This document shows, piece by piece, positions 33,757 to 42,521 of a stretch of DNA of 64,000 nt. Both the position numbers and the translations under genes were made by a program. Numbering within the stretch: position 1 is the stretch's first letter; each line of letters starts with the position of its first letter. This DNA comes from Caballeronia temeraria (GTDB taxonomy: Bacteria > Pseudomonadota > Gammaproteobacteria > Burkholderiales > Burkholderiaceae), in assembly GCF_001544795.2 (NCBI RefSeq), contig NZ_FCOI02000030.1, forward strand, positions 29,194 to 93,193, written 5' to 3'. Under the pieces are notes generated by a model. It was not told where the DNA came from and searched no databases. It saw only the letters and a list, made by a program, of their open reading frames with translations.

Positions 33757-35709
33757 ATGGTTTCCCCGCATTCGCAACTCAAAAAAGTCACCGATCGCAT
33801 CATCGAGCGCAGCCAGCCGACGCGCGCCGCGTATCTCGCGCGTATCGACGCGGCGCACGGCCTGTTTCCGGCGCGCGGCGCGTTGTCTTGCGCCAATCTC
33901 GCGCACGGTTTCGCCGGCCTCGAAGGCCAGGAAAAGATTGCGATCAAGGCGGTGCGCGAGCCGAACATCGGCATCGTGTCGTCTTACAACGAGATGCTTT
34001 CCGCACACGCGCCTTACAAGAGTTTTCCGGACATCATCAAGCAGGCGGCGCGCGAGCACGGCGGCATCGCGCAGTTTGCGGGCGGCGTGCCGGCGATGTG
34101 CGACGGCATCACGCAGGGCAACGCGGGCATGGAACTGTCGCTGTTCTCGCGCGAAGTCATCGCGATGAGCACCGCCGTCGCGCTGACGCACAACATGTTC
34201 GACGCGGCGCTGTGTCTTGGCGTGTGCGACAAGATCGTGCCGGGACTCGCCATCGGCGCGCTGCAGTTCGGCCATCTGCCGACTATTTTCGTGCCCGCTG
34301 GCCCGATGACGAGCGGCCTCACCAACGACGAAAAGGCGAAGGTCCGCCAGGAATTCGCGACCGGCAAGTGCGATCGCGGCGCGCTGCTCGAAGCGGAGGC
34401 GTCGGCCTATCACGGGCACGGCACCTGCACGTTCTACGGCACGGCCAACAGCAATCAGATGCTGATGGAAGTGATGGGCCTGCATCTGCCGAGCGCGGCG
34501 TTCGTGCATCCGCACACGCCGCTGCGCGATGCGCTCACCGCCGAGGCCGCGCGCCGCGTGCTCGATCTCACGCTCGAACGCGGCAATTACACGCCGATCG
34601 GCCATGTCGTCGATGAAAAAGCCATCGTGAACGGAATCGTTGCGCTGCTCGCAACGGGGGGCTCGACCAATCACACGCTGCACCTCGTGGCGATTGCGCG
34701 GGCGGCGGGCATCATCATCGACTGGAACGATTTCGACGAACTGTCGCAGGTCGTGCCGCTGCTCGCGAAGATCTATCCGAACGGCAAGGCGGACGTGAAT
34801 CATTTCCACGCGGCGGGCGGCGTGGCGTTCCTCGTGCGCAATCTGCTCGAAGGCGGGCTGCTGCACGAAGATGTTCAGACGGTGGCCGGCCGTGGGCTGT
34901 CGCATTACACCAAGGAGCCGAAGCTCATCGACGGCAAGCTGCAATGGGTCGACGGCGCGCAGGAAAGCCACGATACCAAGGTGCTGCGCCGCATCGCCGA
35001 GCCCTTCCAGCCGGACGGCGGGCTGCGGCTGATGCAAGGCAAGCTCGGGCGCGGCGTCATCAAGATTTCGGCGGTCGCGCCGGAGCATCGCGTGGTGAAG
35101 GCGCCGGCCATCGTCTTCAATTCGCAGGAAGAAGTGCAGGAAGCGTTCGACAAGGGCGAACTCAAGCGCGATTTCGTCGCGGTGGTGCGCTTCCAGGGCG
35201 CGCGCGCGAACGGCATGCCGGAGCTGCATCGACTGACGCCGCTTCTGGGCGTCTTGCAGGATCAGGGCTTCCACGTGGCGCTGGTGACCGATGGCCGGAT
35301 GTCGGGCGCGTCGGGCAAGGTGCCGGCGGTGATTCACGTTTCGCCCGAAGCGCTGCTGCATGGTCCGCTCGGCAAGGTCCGCACCGGCGACATGCTCGTG
35401 ATCGACGCGCCCGCGGGCGTGCTCGATATCGATATCGATGCGAACGAATGGGCATCGCGCGAAGTCGAGGCGCCGCTGCATCAGGCGCAGAACGAAGCCG
35501 GCTTCGGCCGCGAACTGTTCGGCGTGTTCCGCAGCGCGGCGCTGCCGGCGGAAGAGGGCGCGTCGGTGTTCGGCGCGCTGATCGGCGCGAGCACCGCCGG
35601 CGATGGGCATGCGCATGGCAAGGCGCCCGCGCCCGAGCGCAATGCGCTTCGCGATAATGCGCGCGCGGCGGCGTCGGCGCTGAACAAGGCGCACGCCACG
35701 AATCACTGA
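33757..35709 (+). CDS. edd: Phosphogluconate dehydratase (Entner-Doudoroff)
   Basis: The 650-residue iron-sulfur enzyme dehydrates 6-phosphogluconate to KDPG. It matches the IlvD/Edd family: NIGIVSSYNEMLSAHAPYK, GGVPAMCDGITQGNAGMELSLFSRE with one cluster cysteine, HGHGTCTFYGTANSNQMLMEVMG with another, and LVTDGRMSGASGKVPAVIHV near the C-terminus. The protein has an Ala/Arg/His-rich tail after the last conserved block, somewhat longer than usual. GAAGGAG lies six bases before the ATG. It is followed by eda after 66 bases and is controlled by a promoter with a HexR-type operator. Confidence 0.96.
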   Translation: MVSPHSQLKKVTDRIIERSQPTRAAYLARIDAAHGLFPARGALSCANLAHGFAGLEGQEKIAIKAVREPNIGIVSSYNEMLSAHAPYKSFPDIIKQAAREHGGIAQFAGGVPAMCDGITQGNAGMELSLFSREVIAMSTAVALTHNMFDAALCLGVCDKIVPGLAIGALQFGHLPTIFVPAGPMTSGLTNDEKAKVRQEFATGKCDRGALLEAEASAYHGHGTCTFYGTANSNQMLMEVMGLHLPSAAFVHPHTPLRDALTAEAARRVLDLTLERGNYTPIGHVVDEKAIVNGIVALLATGGSTNHTLHLVAIARAAGIIIDWNDFDELSQVVPLLAKIYPNGKADVNHFHAAGGVAFLVRNLLEGGLLHEDVQTVAGRGLSHYTKEPKLIDGKLQWVDGAQESHDTKVLRRIAEPFQPDGGLRLMQGKLGRGVIKISAVAPEHRVVKAPAIVFNSQEEVQEAFDKGELKRDFVAVVRFQGARANGMPELHRLTPLLGVLQDQGFHVALVTDGRMSGASGKVPAVIHVSPEALLHGPLGKVRTGDMLVIDAPAGVLDIDIDANEWASREVEAPLHQAQNEAGFGRELFGVFRSAALPAEEGASVFGALIGASTAGDGHAHGKAPAPERNALRDNARAAASALNKAHATNH

Positions 35710-35775
35710 ACACGGAAACGAAGGGCGAAGCGCCGGATCTGAGAGAAACCCGTACAAAACCAGGAGTCGCATCAA

Positions 35776-36408
35776 ATGAAAACGGTAAGCGAAATCGTGC
35801 GTCTGGGACCGGTCATTCCGGTTCTGGCTTTCGAAACGATTGAGCAAGGCGAGCACGTGTCGCGCGCGTTGCATGCGGGTGGCGTGAAGGTGCTGGAAAT
35901 CACGCTGCGCACGCCGGCGGGCATCGGCGCGATCGAGCGCGCGAGCCAGCTGGCGGACGATATCGTCGTCGGCGTGGGCACCATCACGAAGCCCGAGCAT
36001 TGTGAGCAGGCGAAGAAGGCGGGCGCGCAGTTCGGCGTGTCGCCCGGCCTCACGAAGGACATGCACAAGGCCGCGCAGGACGCGGGATTGCCGCTTCTGC
36101 CGGGCGTCATGACGCCGAGCGACATCATCACCGCGATGGAGCTGGGCTACGAGATCGTCAAGTTCTTCCCGGCGCAGCAAGCCGGCGGCATTCCGATGTT
36201 GCAGGCGTTCTACGGCCCGTTCCCGAATCTGAAAATCTGCCCGACGGGCGGGATCACGGCGGAGACGGCATCGAGCTTTCTGGCGCAGCCGAATGTGGTG
36301 TGCGTGGGCGGCTCGTGGCTTACGCCGAAAGCGGCGCTCGCAGCGCAGAACTGGGAGGAAGTGACGCGCCTCGCCCGGGCTGCGAGCGAACTGGCGCCCC
36401 ACAAGTAA
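35776..36408 (+). CDS. eda: KDPG aldolase (2-dehydro-3-deoxyphosphogluconate aldolase)
   Basis: The 210-residue class I aldolase splits KDPG into pyruvate and glyceraldehyde 3-phosphate, completing the Entner-Doudoroff route. Seen are GGVKVLEITLRTPAG, VGVGTITKPEH, the Schiff-base lysine in IVKFFPAQQAGG at about residue 133, and the phosphate-binding CPTGGIT. Length is typical. AGGAG precedes the ATG. A seven-base GC hairpin (36433-36450) follows but has no T tract. Confidence 0.96.
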   Translation: MKTVSEIVRLGPVIPVLAFETIEQGEHVSRALHAGGVKVLEITLRTPAGIGAIERASQLADDIVVGVGTITKPEHCEQAKKAGAQFGVSPGLTKDMHKAAQDAGLPLLPGVMTPSDIITAMELGYEIVKFFPAQQAGGIPMLQAFYGPFPNLKICPTGGITAETASSFLAQPNVVCVGGSWLTPKAALAAQNWEEVTRLARAASELAPHK

Positions 36409-36929
36409 GTTTCTCTGCTCCAAGGCGCGTCGCGGCCGCATGAGCGGCCGGGCGCACTTGCTCCTTCGGTCATGGCCTTCCGCGCCGGACCTTTCCCGCC
36501 CCGTCCCGGCACGTTCGTCGCAATGTGCTCACCACGCGTTTCCCGCATTTTCAGCCCATTTTATTTACGCGATCATTTTCGAATCGGATAAATCCGAATT
36601 TTGAAACGAATGGCGTAAGAAAATTGAGTGTGTTTTAAGACGCGCATAAGATCAATCTCATTAATTCGAGATCGGCTGGGAATTTCAGCGGTTTTTCTAT
36701 ATATTTAGGTTTCAGAAGTTCCACGATATATTTAATCGCGGAAGCGAATCAGATCAGAGCGGATTGCGCATTCTGTATCGTTCCTCCTCACTTCCGCACG
36801 GTGCTGTCTGTATCAGCACGCTCCCGCCGTTCCGGCGCCGCACCACAGCCGGATGGGTCGCAGAGATCGACTTGCCGCGGAACCTCTATTTCAGAACGCG
36901 CAATTCAATATTTTTAGGATGCCAATCCG
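36409..36929. other. AT-rich intergenic region between eda and the DUF2827 genes
   Basis: This 521-base gap changes from GC-rich to clearly AT-rich after about 36540. It holds a T-less hairpin (36433-36450), an inverted repeat TCGGAT-AA-ATCCGA at 36584-36597, and a promoter-like pair at 36624-36652. From the predicted start of transcription the leader before the first DUF2827 gene would be about 270 bases. No convincing protein was seen. Confidence 0.5.
36624..36652 (+). promoter_or_regulatory. Candidate promoter of the DUF2827 operon
   Basis: TTGAGT (36624-36629) and TAAGAT (36647-36652) are separated by 17 bases within the AT-rich region upstream of the three DUF2827 genes. Confidence 0.45.
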
Positions 36930-38090
36930 ATGACCATTCGAGTCGGAATATCAGTCGTCACGCATCAAGGCCAAAACATCTGGCAAAACGGCCTGGGCCA
37001 GAACGTGATCTTTTTTTCGGAAGCGCTTCAAAAGCTTCCGTTCGTCGAGAGCGTTTCGCTGATCGACGTAGGCGATCAAAACGCGTTGCCGCCGCAGGTG
37101 GATGCCGCGTCGAAAGGGCTGCGCATCATTCGCATCCCCGAAGCAACCGACGCCGTCGACGTCATTTTTGAAATGGGCGGCGCGCTCGACACGCAGTGGC
37201 TCGATCTGATGCGCGCGCGTGGCAAGAAGGTCGCGTACTACTGCTGTGGTCAGCCGTACGTCGGACTGGTCGAGTCGCCCGTGTTCGACAAGCCCGTGCA
37301 CGTCATGCGTCCCGACCGTTACGACCAGGTCTGGCTGATGTCGAAGGACCGCCTCTCCGTCCCGATGATGCGCACGCTGCACCGCTGCCCCGTCCATCTC
37401 ATTCCGTTCATCTGGCATCCGCAGTTTCTCGAAACGCGCATCGCGGAAGTGGAAGATCATGGGCTGCGCTACGGCTACGAGCGCCGCGCGGACAAGTCGG
37501 CTCAACCGGCCATCCAGCCGCAGGGTTTCCGGGTTGCAATGTTCGAGCCGAATATTTCGGTCGTGAAAACGTCGAGCATTCCGATGCTTGCCTGCGAGGA
37601 AGCGTACCGCGCCGACCGTTCGAGCGTGTCCGCCATGCATGTGCTCAATTCGATGCACATGAAGGATCACCCCACGCTCATGTACATGGCCAACTCGCTG
37701 GACATCGTGAAAGACTCCAAGGCGACGTTCCACGGCCGTAACGACATCGCCGGATTCATGGCGCAATACGCGGACGCAGTGGTCTCGCATCAGTGGGGCA
37801 ACGATCAGAATTATCTGTATCTGGATGTGCTCTACGGCGGTTATCCGCTCATCCACAACTCGCCGTGGCTCAAGGACGCGGGTTACTACTATCCGGGCTT
37901 CGACGCGCAAGAGGGTGGACGCCAGCTGCTGCGCGCATTCCGCGAGCACGACAGCAATCTCGACGAATACCGCGCAAACGCGCAACGCGTCATCGATGCG
38001 GCGAATCCTTTCAATCAAGCCAATCTGGATGCCTTCGCAGACCGGTTGATCAATCTTTGTCAGGGAAGCAAGCTCGAGGTAGGCGTATGA
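36930..38090 (+). CDS. DUF2827 family protein 1 (glycosyltransferase-like, function unknown)
   Basis: The 386-residue protein belongs with the next two genes to one family, which I recognise as DUF2827. It starts with RVGISVVTHQGQNIWQNGLGQN, and later has PFIWHPQF, FEPNISVVK and VSHQWGNDQNYLYLDVLYGGYPLIHN. The two-domain Rossmann-like pattern, the EPN segment and the late G-YPLIHN segment suggest a GT-B glycosyltransferase, but this is inference and no activity is established. No signal peptide or membrane segment is present, so it should act in the cytoplasm. AGGA lies upstream of the ATG. The stop overlaps the start of the second copy (ATGA). The neighbouring autotransporter is a plausible substrate. 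Confidence 0.85.
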   Translation: MTIRVGISVVTHQGQNIWQNGLGQNVIFFSEALQKLPFVESVSLIDVGDQNALPPQVDAASKGLRIIRIPEATDAVDVIFEMGGALDTQWLDLMRARGKKVAYYCCGQPYVGLVESPVFDKPVHVMRPDRYDQVWLMSKDRLSVPMMRTLHRCPVHLIPFIWHPQFLETRIAEVEDHGLRYGYERRADKSAQPAIQPQGFRVAMFEPNISVVKTSSIPMLACEEAYRADRSSVSAMHVLNSMHMKDHPTLMYMANSLDIVKDSKATFHGRNDIAGFMAQYADAVVSHQWGNDQNYLYLDVLYGGYPLIHNSPWLKDAGYYYPGFDAQEGGRQLLRAFREHDSNLDEYRANAQRVIDAANPFNQANLDAFADRLINLCQGSKLEVGV

Positions 38091-39238
38091 CCATGCAAAA
38101 CAAATCCCGCATGCCGGAGCGGATCAACGTCGGCGTTTCCATTTACATCCGCAAGGGCGAGCAATCGCTTTGGGAAAACGGCATTTTTCAGAATTGTCTG
38201 TATCTGGTGATGTTGCTCATGCGCTCTCCGCGCGTGAAGTCGACCTATCTGGTGACCGGCGGCGGCGACGGCGGCCCCGAAGACGCCAAGCGTTTTCTCT
38301 CGGATTCGCCCGTGCCGCTCATCGACATGAAAACGGCCATGTCGAAGCTCGACGTCATGATCGAAATGAGCGCGCAACTCGACCGAGAGTGGTCGGTGAA
38401 ATTCCGCGAGCGCGGCGGCAAGATCATCACGATGCGCGTCGGCAACGACTACGTCATCGATATCGAGCGCATGGTGTTCAACCTCCAGCATGCGCTGCTG
38501 ATTTCGGGCGCGCCTTACGACGAAGTCTGGACGCTGCCGGAATACGAAGTCAGTTGCAAACCGTATTTCGAGACGCTCTTTCGCGCGCCGGTCAAGCTCA
38601 TGCCGCACCTGTGGAGTCCGGTCGTACTCGAGCGTGAAGCGGCGAAGTTGTCGAACGGCCTGAAGTTTGGCTATCAGCCGGGCCGCCGCCGCTGGCGCGT
38701 GGGCATTTTCGAGCCGAACGTCTGCATGGTGAAAACGAGCTATATCCCCATGCTGTCCTGCGAAGTGGCGCATCGTGAAAATCCGGACATGCTCGAGCGC
38801 GTGTGGGCGTACAACACCTTCAAGCTGAAGGATCACGCGGCGTTCGCCGGATTCGCGCAGAGCCTCGACTACGTGAAGCACGGGCTCGGCAACTTCGAAG
38901 GACGTTTCCCGTTTGCGCAGATCGTGCCGGCTTCCGTCGACGCGGTCGTGAGTCACCAGTGGGAAAACCCGCAGAACTACGTGTATTACGAGGCACTCTA
39001 CGGCGGCTATCCGCTCATTCATAACTCGCATCTGATCGGCGATTGCGGCTACCGCTATCACGATTTCGACTGCGAAGAGGGCGGCCGCGCATTGCTCCGC
39101 GCCTTTGCCGAGCACGACGCCAATCTCGAAAACTACCGTGCCACCGCGAAGAAATTCCTTCGTACCCTCGATCCGGAAAGCGAAGAAAACGTGCGGATCT
39201 ATACAGAGGCGATCGAGGCGGTCTACGCGAGGTCGTGA
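38087..39238 (+). CDS. DUF2827 family protein 2 (glycosyltransferase-like, function unknown)
   Basis: The 383-residue product is the second of three tandem paralogs. It keeps the family landmarks VGVSIYIRKGEQSLWENGIFQN, PHLWSPVV, FEPNVCMVKTSYIPMLSCE and VSHQWENPQNYVYYEALYGGYPLIHN. The central N-terminal-domain residues diverge strongly from copies 1 and 3, suggesting a different acceptor or donor if these are glycosyltransferases. The ATG at 38087 overlaps the stop of copy 1; an ATG at 38093 is an alternative. It is soluble, with no export signal. Translational coupling implies that copies 1 and 2 are made together. Confidence 0.85.
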   Translation: MTMQNKSRMPERINVGVSIYIRKGEQSLWENGIFQNCLYLVMLLMRSPRVKSTYLVTGGGDGGPEDAKRFLSDSPVPLIDMKTAMSKLDVMIEMSAQLDREWSVKFRERGGKIITMRVGNDYVIDIERMVFNLQHALLISGAPYDEVWTLPEYEVSCKPYFETLFRAPVKLMPHLWSPVVLEREAAKLSNGLKFGYQPGRRRWRVGIFEPNVCMVKTSYIPMLSCEVAHRENPDMLERVWAYNTFKLKDHAAFAGFAQSLDYVKHGLGNFEGRFPFAQIVPASVDAVVSHQWENPQNYVYYEALYGGYPLIHNSHLIGDCGYRYHDFDCEEGGRALLRAFAEHDANLENYRATAKKFLRTLDPESEENVRIYTEAIEAVYARS

Positions 39239-39284
39239 GTCCGGGGTTCAGGCATTCTGCCGCGAGGCAATGGAGTTAGTGGGA

Positions 39285-40412
39285 ATGAAGAAGTTGCGAA
39301 TTGGCATCACCATCGGTCTGTTTCACGAGGCCGAGACACTCTGGAACAACGGCATCAAGCAAAATGCCGTGTTTCTCGCTGAGGCACTTAAGAACTGTCC
39401 GAATGTCGAGAGCGTCGTGCTCGTCAATACGACGCACGTCGCGATCACGAAGCAATTGCCCTGGGATCTGGAGCGCTGGCCCACGGTGACGTTCAACGAC
39501 GCGAAGGACAACGTCGACGTGCTGATCGAGCTCGGCGGCCAGATCGACGGGAACGCGACGGATTACCTGAAACAGCGTGGCGCGCGGCTCATCTCGTATT
39601 GCTGCGGTTTCGAATACGTCCACACGATGGAGTCGATCCTGTTCAACAGGCCGTCGTTCGGCGAGAACCTGTTCGTGAACCAGCGCTACGACGACATCTG
39701 GATGATTCCGCAGGTCGCGAACATCAGCGCGCCTTACTTCGAAGTGATGCGCCGCCAGACTGCGCAGGTCGTGCCGTTCATCTGGAGCCCGATTTTCCTC
39801 AACGCGCGCGCCGCTTCGTTGCCGCACTCGGGCGAGTATCAGCCGAAAGCGGGACCGCGCCGCTTGAGCGTGATGGAGCCGAATATCAATGTCGTGAAAT
39901 TCTGTCTCTATCCGGCGATGATCGCGGAGATGGCTTATCGTGAGCGCCCTGACGATATCGAACTGCTTCAGGTCACGAACTCGCAACACTTCGCCACCGG
40001 GTGCAAGGAGTTCATCGCGCTGATGAACCAGCTCGACATCGTGCGTAATCACAAGGCTGTGTTTCTCGGCCGCTTCGACACGCCGACGTTTCTCGCGGAA
40101 CGCACCGACATCATCGTTTCGCATCAGTGGGAGAATCCGCTGAACTATTTCTATCTGGAGGTGTGCTGGCAGGGGTATCCGCTCATTCACAACGCAACGT
40201 TGTGCACGGATCTCGGTTACTACTATCGGGACAACAATGTGGGGGAAGGCGCGAAGCGGGTCGTCGAAGCCATCGATCAGCACGACGCGCAACTGACGCA
40301 ATATCGGAGCAGGCAGCGTGCGGCGATTTCACGTTTTCTGCCGGACGACGTCGAGTTGGTCAAGGGCTATACCGCGTTGCTGAATGCACTCAACGAAAAG
40401 CCATTGCGCTAA
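39285..40412 (+). CDS. DUF2827 family protein 3 (glycosyltransferase-like, function unknown)
   Basis: The 375-residue third paralog has RIGITIGLFHEAETLWNNGIKQN, PFIWSPIF, MEPNINVVKFCLYPAMI and VSHQWENPLNYFYLEVCWQGYPLIHN. In the first domain it is closer to copy 1 (both have CCG followed by an aromatic pair) than to copy 2. I chose the ATG at 39285 because GGAG lies nine bases before it; ATG 39270 would add five residues. It follows copy 2 by 46 bases and is the last gene before the adhesin. The function is unknown and a cytoplasmic glycosyltransferase is the best guess. Confidence 0.85.
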   Translation: MKKLRIGITIGLFHEAETLWNNGIKQNAVFLAEALKNCPNVESVVLVNTTHVAITKQLPWDLERWPTVTFNDAKDNVDVLIELGGQIDGNATDYLKQRGARLISYCCGFEYVHTMESILFNRPSFGENLFVNQRYDDIWMIPQVANISAPYFEVMRRQTAQVVPFIWSPIFLNARAASLPHSGEYQPKAGPRRLSVMEPNINVVKFCLYPAMIAEMAYRERPDDIELLQVTNSQHFATGCKEFIALMNQLDIVRNHKAVFLGRFDTPTFLAERTDIIVSHQWENPLNYFYLEVCWQGYPLIHNATLCTDLGYYYRDNNVGEGAKRVVEAIDQHDAQLTQYRSRQRAAISRFLPDDVELVKGYTALLNALNEKPLR

Positions 40413-40453
40413 ACCGCCGCTTTTCTCGGCACGTCGCGTCAAAGTTGGCTGAA

Positions 40454-40487
40454 GCGCCATGTCCGGTCTGACGATCGGACATGGCGC
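40454..40487 (+). terminator. Hairpin after the DUF2827 operon, possible terminator
   Basis: GCGCCATGTCCG (40454-40465) and CGGACATGGCGC (40476-40487) form a perfect 12-bp stem with a ten-base loop. Only weak T-richness follows, so termination may be partial or Rho-assisted. Confidence 0.45.
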
Positions 40488-40678
40488 ATTGTGCTTTCCG
40501 CAGTTTGCGGAAAAAGCCATCTCGTCTCTTTGCTGGCGTTCATGCGGCGGCTGACCCCGGCGCGGCCACCCTGATTCGTTAGAAAAACTCGGAAGGCAAT
40601 TTGGAGCGGCGATCAAGAGATCAGAATTATCTTAAAAATAGTTTGCATAACGAAATAAATAATTGGCAATAAGCGAAT

Positions 40679-40740
40679 TCCTAAATTCGTAATCGGGTAG
40701 GCAATTTCGTTCGCATTCAGCAGTTTGCTTGAATTTAGGA
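40679..40740. repeat. Perfect 10-bp inverted repeat upstream of the adhesin gene
   Basis: TCCTAAATTC at 40679-40688 is the exact reverse complement of GAATTTAGGA at 40731-40740, with 42 bases between. It could be a regulator site pair or a stem in a leader RNA. Confidence 0.5.
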
Positions 40741-40850
40741 CATGTCCGCTTCATTGCGGTCGCGCTCCTGAATATTCTGTGCCGTGGTCGAAAGGTGTTT
40801 CCTTTTTTATTTTGTAAAAGACGCTCGTTTTTTGTGGGTCAATTCGGTTT

Positions 40851-42515
40851 ATGAATAAGTCATACCGCAGTATTTGGAATGAGAAGGTAGGAACGTTCGT
40901 CGCTGTCGCCGAGACTGCGATGGCGCGAGGCAAGAAGAGTTCTGGCGGCGCGGTATGCGACCCGGAAAACGGTCGAGACGCCGCTGATGCGCGTGTTTCT
41001 GAAGATAGGGGTGTTGGCCCGAAGAGCGCGCTGCTCGCGATGGCTGGCGTCGGGGCGTCGGTTTTCCTGTCGTTCGGCGCTTCGAATGCCTGGGCGCAGG
41101 CCGTTACGGTTTGTACGCCTGGACAAAGTCAAGGTTTCTCCTACACGGGGCCGACGTCAAACGCCAATTGTAATATTACCGGCAACGCAAATTACAACGG
41201 TGTCGTCATTCAGGGGACGTACGGTACGGGTATCGACTCGCTGTCCACGGGTGTCACCTCGCTGTCGGCTTCGACTTCGACTTCGATCGACTCGCTGTCG
41301 ACGGGCGTGAGTTCGCTGTCCACGGGTATGGGTTCGCTGTCGACGTCGATCAGCACGACCATCAGCACGGTCATCGACAACGTCACGAGCATGTCGACGT
41401 CGTTGAGCAGCGCGGTCAACGGCAAGGGTATCAAGTACTTCCATGCCAACTCGACGCTGGAAGATTCGTCGGCGACCGGCGCGAACTCCATCGCGATCGG
41501 CCCCAACGCTCAGGCCAATGCTGAGAACTCGGTCGCGATCGGTACCAACTCGGTGGCAAACGAGGCGAACACGGTCTCGTTCGGCAACAGTGACACTAAG
41601 CTCCGTCTGACGAACATCGCAAACGGTGTCAACAGCGACGACGTGGCGACCGTGGGTCAGTTGAAGGCAGCCACCGGAACGACGACGCCGGGTAGCGTAC
41701 CGAAGACGGCCGTGACGTACGACACGAAGTCGGACGGATCGACTGACTACAGCAACATCACGCTGGCTGGCGAGAACGGCACGGTGATCCACAACGTTGC
41801 GGACGGTGTTGAGTCCACGGACCTGGCGAACAAGGAGCAACTCGACACCTTGTCCAACAGGGTCGCCAACGTGACGACCACCGATAACCCGATGTTCGCT
41901 GCAAACGGCGATCGCGCTACCGAAGCGGCTGTCGCAAGCGGCACGCATGCAACGGCAAGCGGTGCGAACGCGCAAGCAACGGGCGATAACTCGGTCGCTC
42001 ACGGTGCAGGTGCGGTTGCCAGCGGCGTCGGTGCGGCGGCTATCGGTGCGAACAGCCATGCGACGGCGGACGACTCCGTTGCGCTGGGTGCAAGCTCGGT
42101 GGCGGATCGTGCGAACACGGTGTCGGTCGGCTCGGCGGGTAGCGAGCGTCAGATCACCAACGTGGCCGCTGGTACGCAGCCCACGGATCTGGTCAACGTC
42201 AACCAGTTGAACGACGCGGTCGCACAAGCGAACAGCTACACGGACAGCGTGGTCAACGGCTTGCAAAGCCAGGTCTCGGATGTGGGCCGTAACGCCTACT
42301 CGGGTATCGCCGCGGCCACCGCTTTGGCGATGATCCCGAACATCGACCAGGACAAGACCGTGTCGCTCGGTGTCGGTGGTGCGACGTATCAGGGTTATGC
42401 GGCAGCGGCTGTCGCGTTGAACCTGCGTGTCACCCAGAACCTGGTGCTGAAGGCCGGTGCTGGCTCGAGCCGAAACGGAACGGTGTACGGCGCGAACGCT
42501 TCCTATCGCTGGTAA
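40851..42515 (+). CDS. YadA-type trimeric autotransporter adhesin
   Basis: The 554-residue protein starts with an extended signal peptide (MNKSYRSIWNEKVGTFVAVAE) and a hydrophobic segment ending near AWA (residues about 60-82), as in many type Vc autotransporters. A Ser/Thr-rich coiled-coil-like stretch with repeated SLSTG units covers about residues 128-190. YadA-head-like repeats follow (SxAIGxxAxA and NSVAIGxxS, about 205-245 and 360-425), with neck motifs at ITNVAAGTQPTDLVNVNQLN. The last 70 residues form the trimeric beta-barrel anchor and end in Trp. Eight N-x-S/T sequons are present: Asn 108, 177, 200, 302, 309 and 340 in the passenger, and 542 and 549 in the anchor. The DUF2827 genes lie just upstream. 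The passenger is short for the family. Confidence 0.93.
   Translation: MNKSYRSIWNEKVGTFVAVAETAMARGKKSSGGAVCDPENGRDAADARVSEDRGVGPKSALLAMAGVGASVFLSFGASNAWAQAVTVCTPGQSQGFSYTGPTSNANCNITGNANYNGVVIQGTYGTGIDSLSTGVTSLSASTSTSIDSLSTGVSSLSTGMGSLSTSISTTISTVIDNVTSMSTSLSSAVNGKGIKYFHANSTLEDSSATGANSIAIGPNAQANAENSVAIGTNSVANEANTVSFGNSDTKLRLTNIANGVNSDDVATVGQLKAATGTTTPGSVPKTAVTYDTKSDGSTDYSNITLAGENGTVIHNVADGVESTDLANKEQLDTLSNRVANVTTTDNPMFAANGDRATEAAVASGTHATASGANAQATGDNSVAHGAGAVASGVGAAAIGANSHATADDSVALGASSVADRANTVSVGSAGSERQITNVAAGTQPTDLVNVNQLNDAVAQANSYTDSVVNGLQSQVSDVGRNAYSGIAAATALAMIPNIDQDKTVSLGVGGATYQGYAAAAVALNLRVTQNLVLKAGAGSSRNGTVYGANASYRW
41232..41345 (+). repeat. Degenerate coding repeats in the adhesin stalk
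   Basis: The unit TCGCTGTC(C/G)ACGGG recurs within the longer copies at 41232-41254 and 41286-41308, and in shorter copies near 41311 and 41332. They encode SLSTG-type repeats in the coiled-coil part. All preserve the reading frame and would be hot spots for length change by recombination. Confidence 0.6.
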
Positions 42516-42521
42516 GACTGA

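Larger units (their letters stand above)
40413..40850. other. AT-rich intergenic region upstream of the trimeric autotransporter
   Basis: This 438-base gap starts with a perfect 12-bp hairpin (40454-40487) and a smaller one (TTCCGCA/TGCGGAA at 40497-40513). It then becomes AT-rich from about 40600. It contains a perfect 10-bp inverted repeat, TCCTAAATTC (40679-40688) with GAATTTAGGA (40731-40740). The adhesin promoter is probably here, but no near-consensus pair stood out, and no clear Shine-Dalgarno precedes the adhesin ATG. No protein-coding gene was seen. Confidence 0.5.

Noticed and set aside
33706..36441. Long minus-strand open frame opposite edd-eda
   Set aside because: Its composition is Arg/His-rich with no family match, and edd and eda on the plus strand are certain.
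41232..41345. Repeats as CRISPR or simple-sequence phase-variation tract
   Set aside because: They are in frame, degenerate and encode the coiled-coil SLSTG units; no spacers and no homopolymer or short-unit slippage tract.
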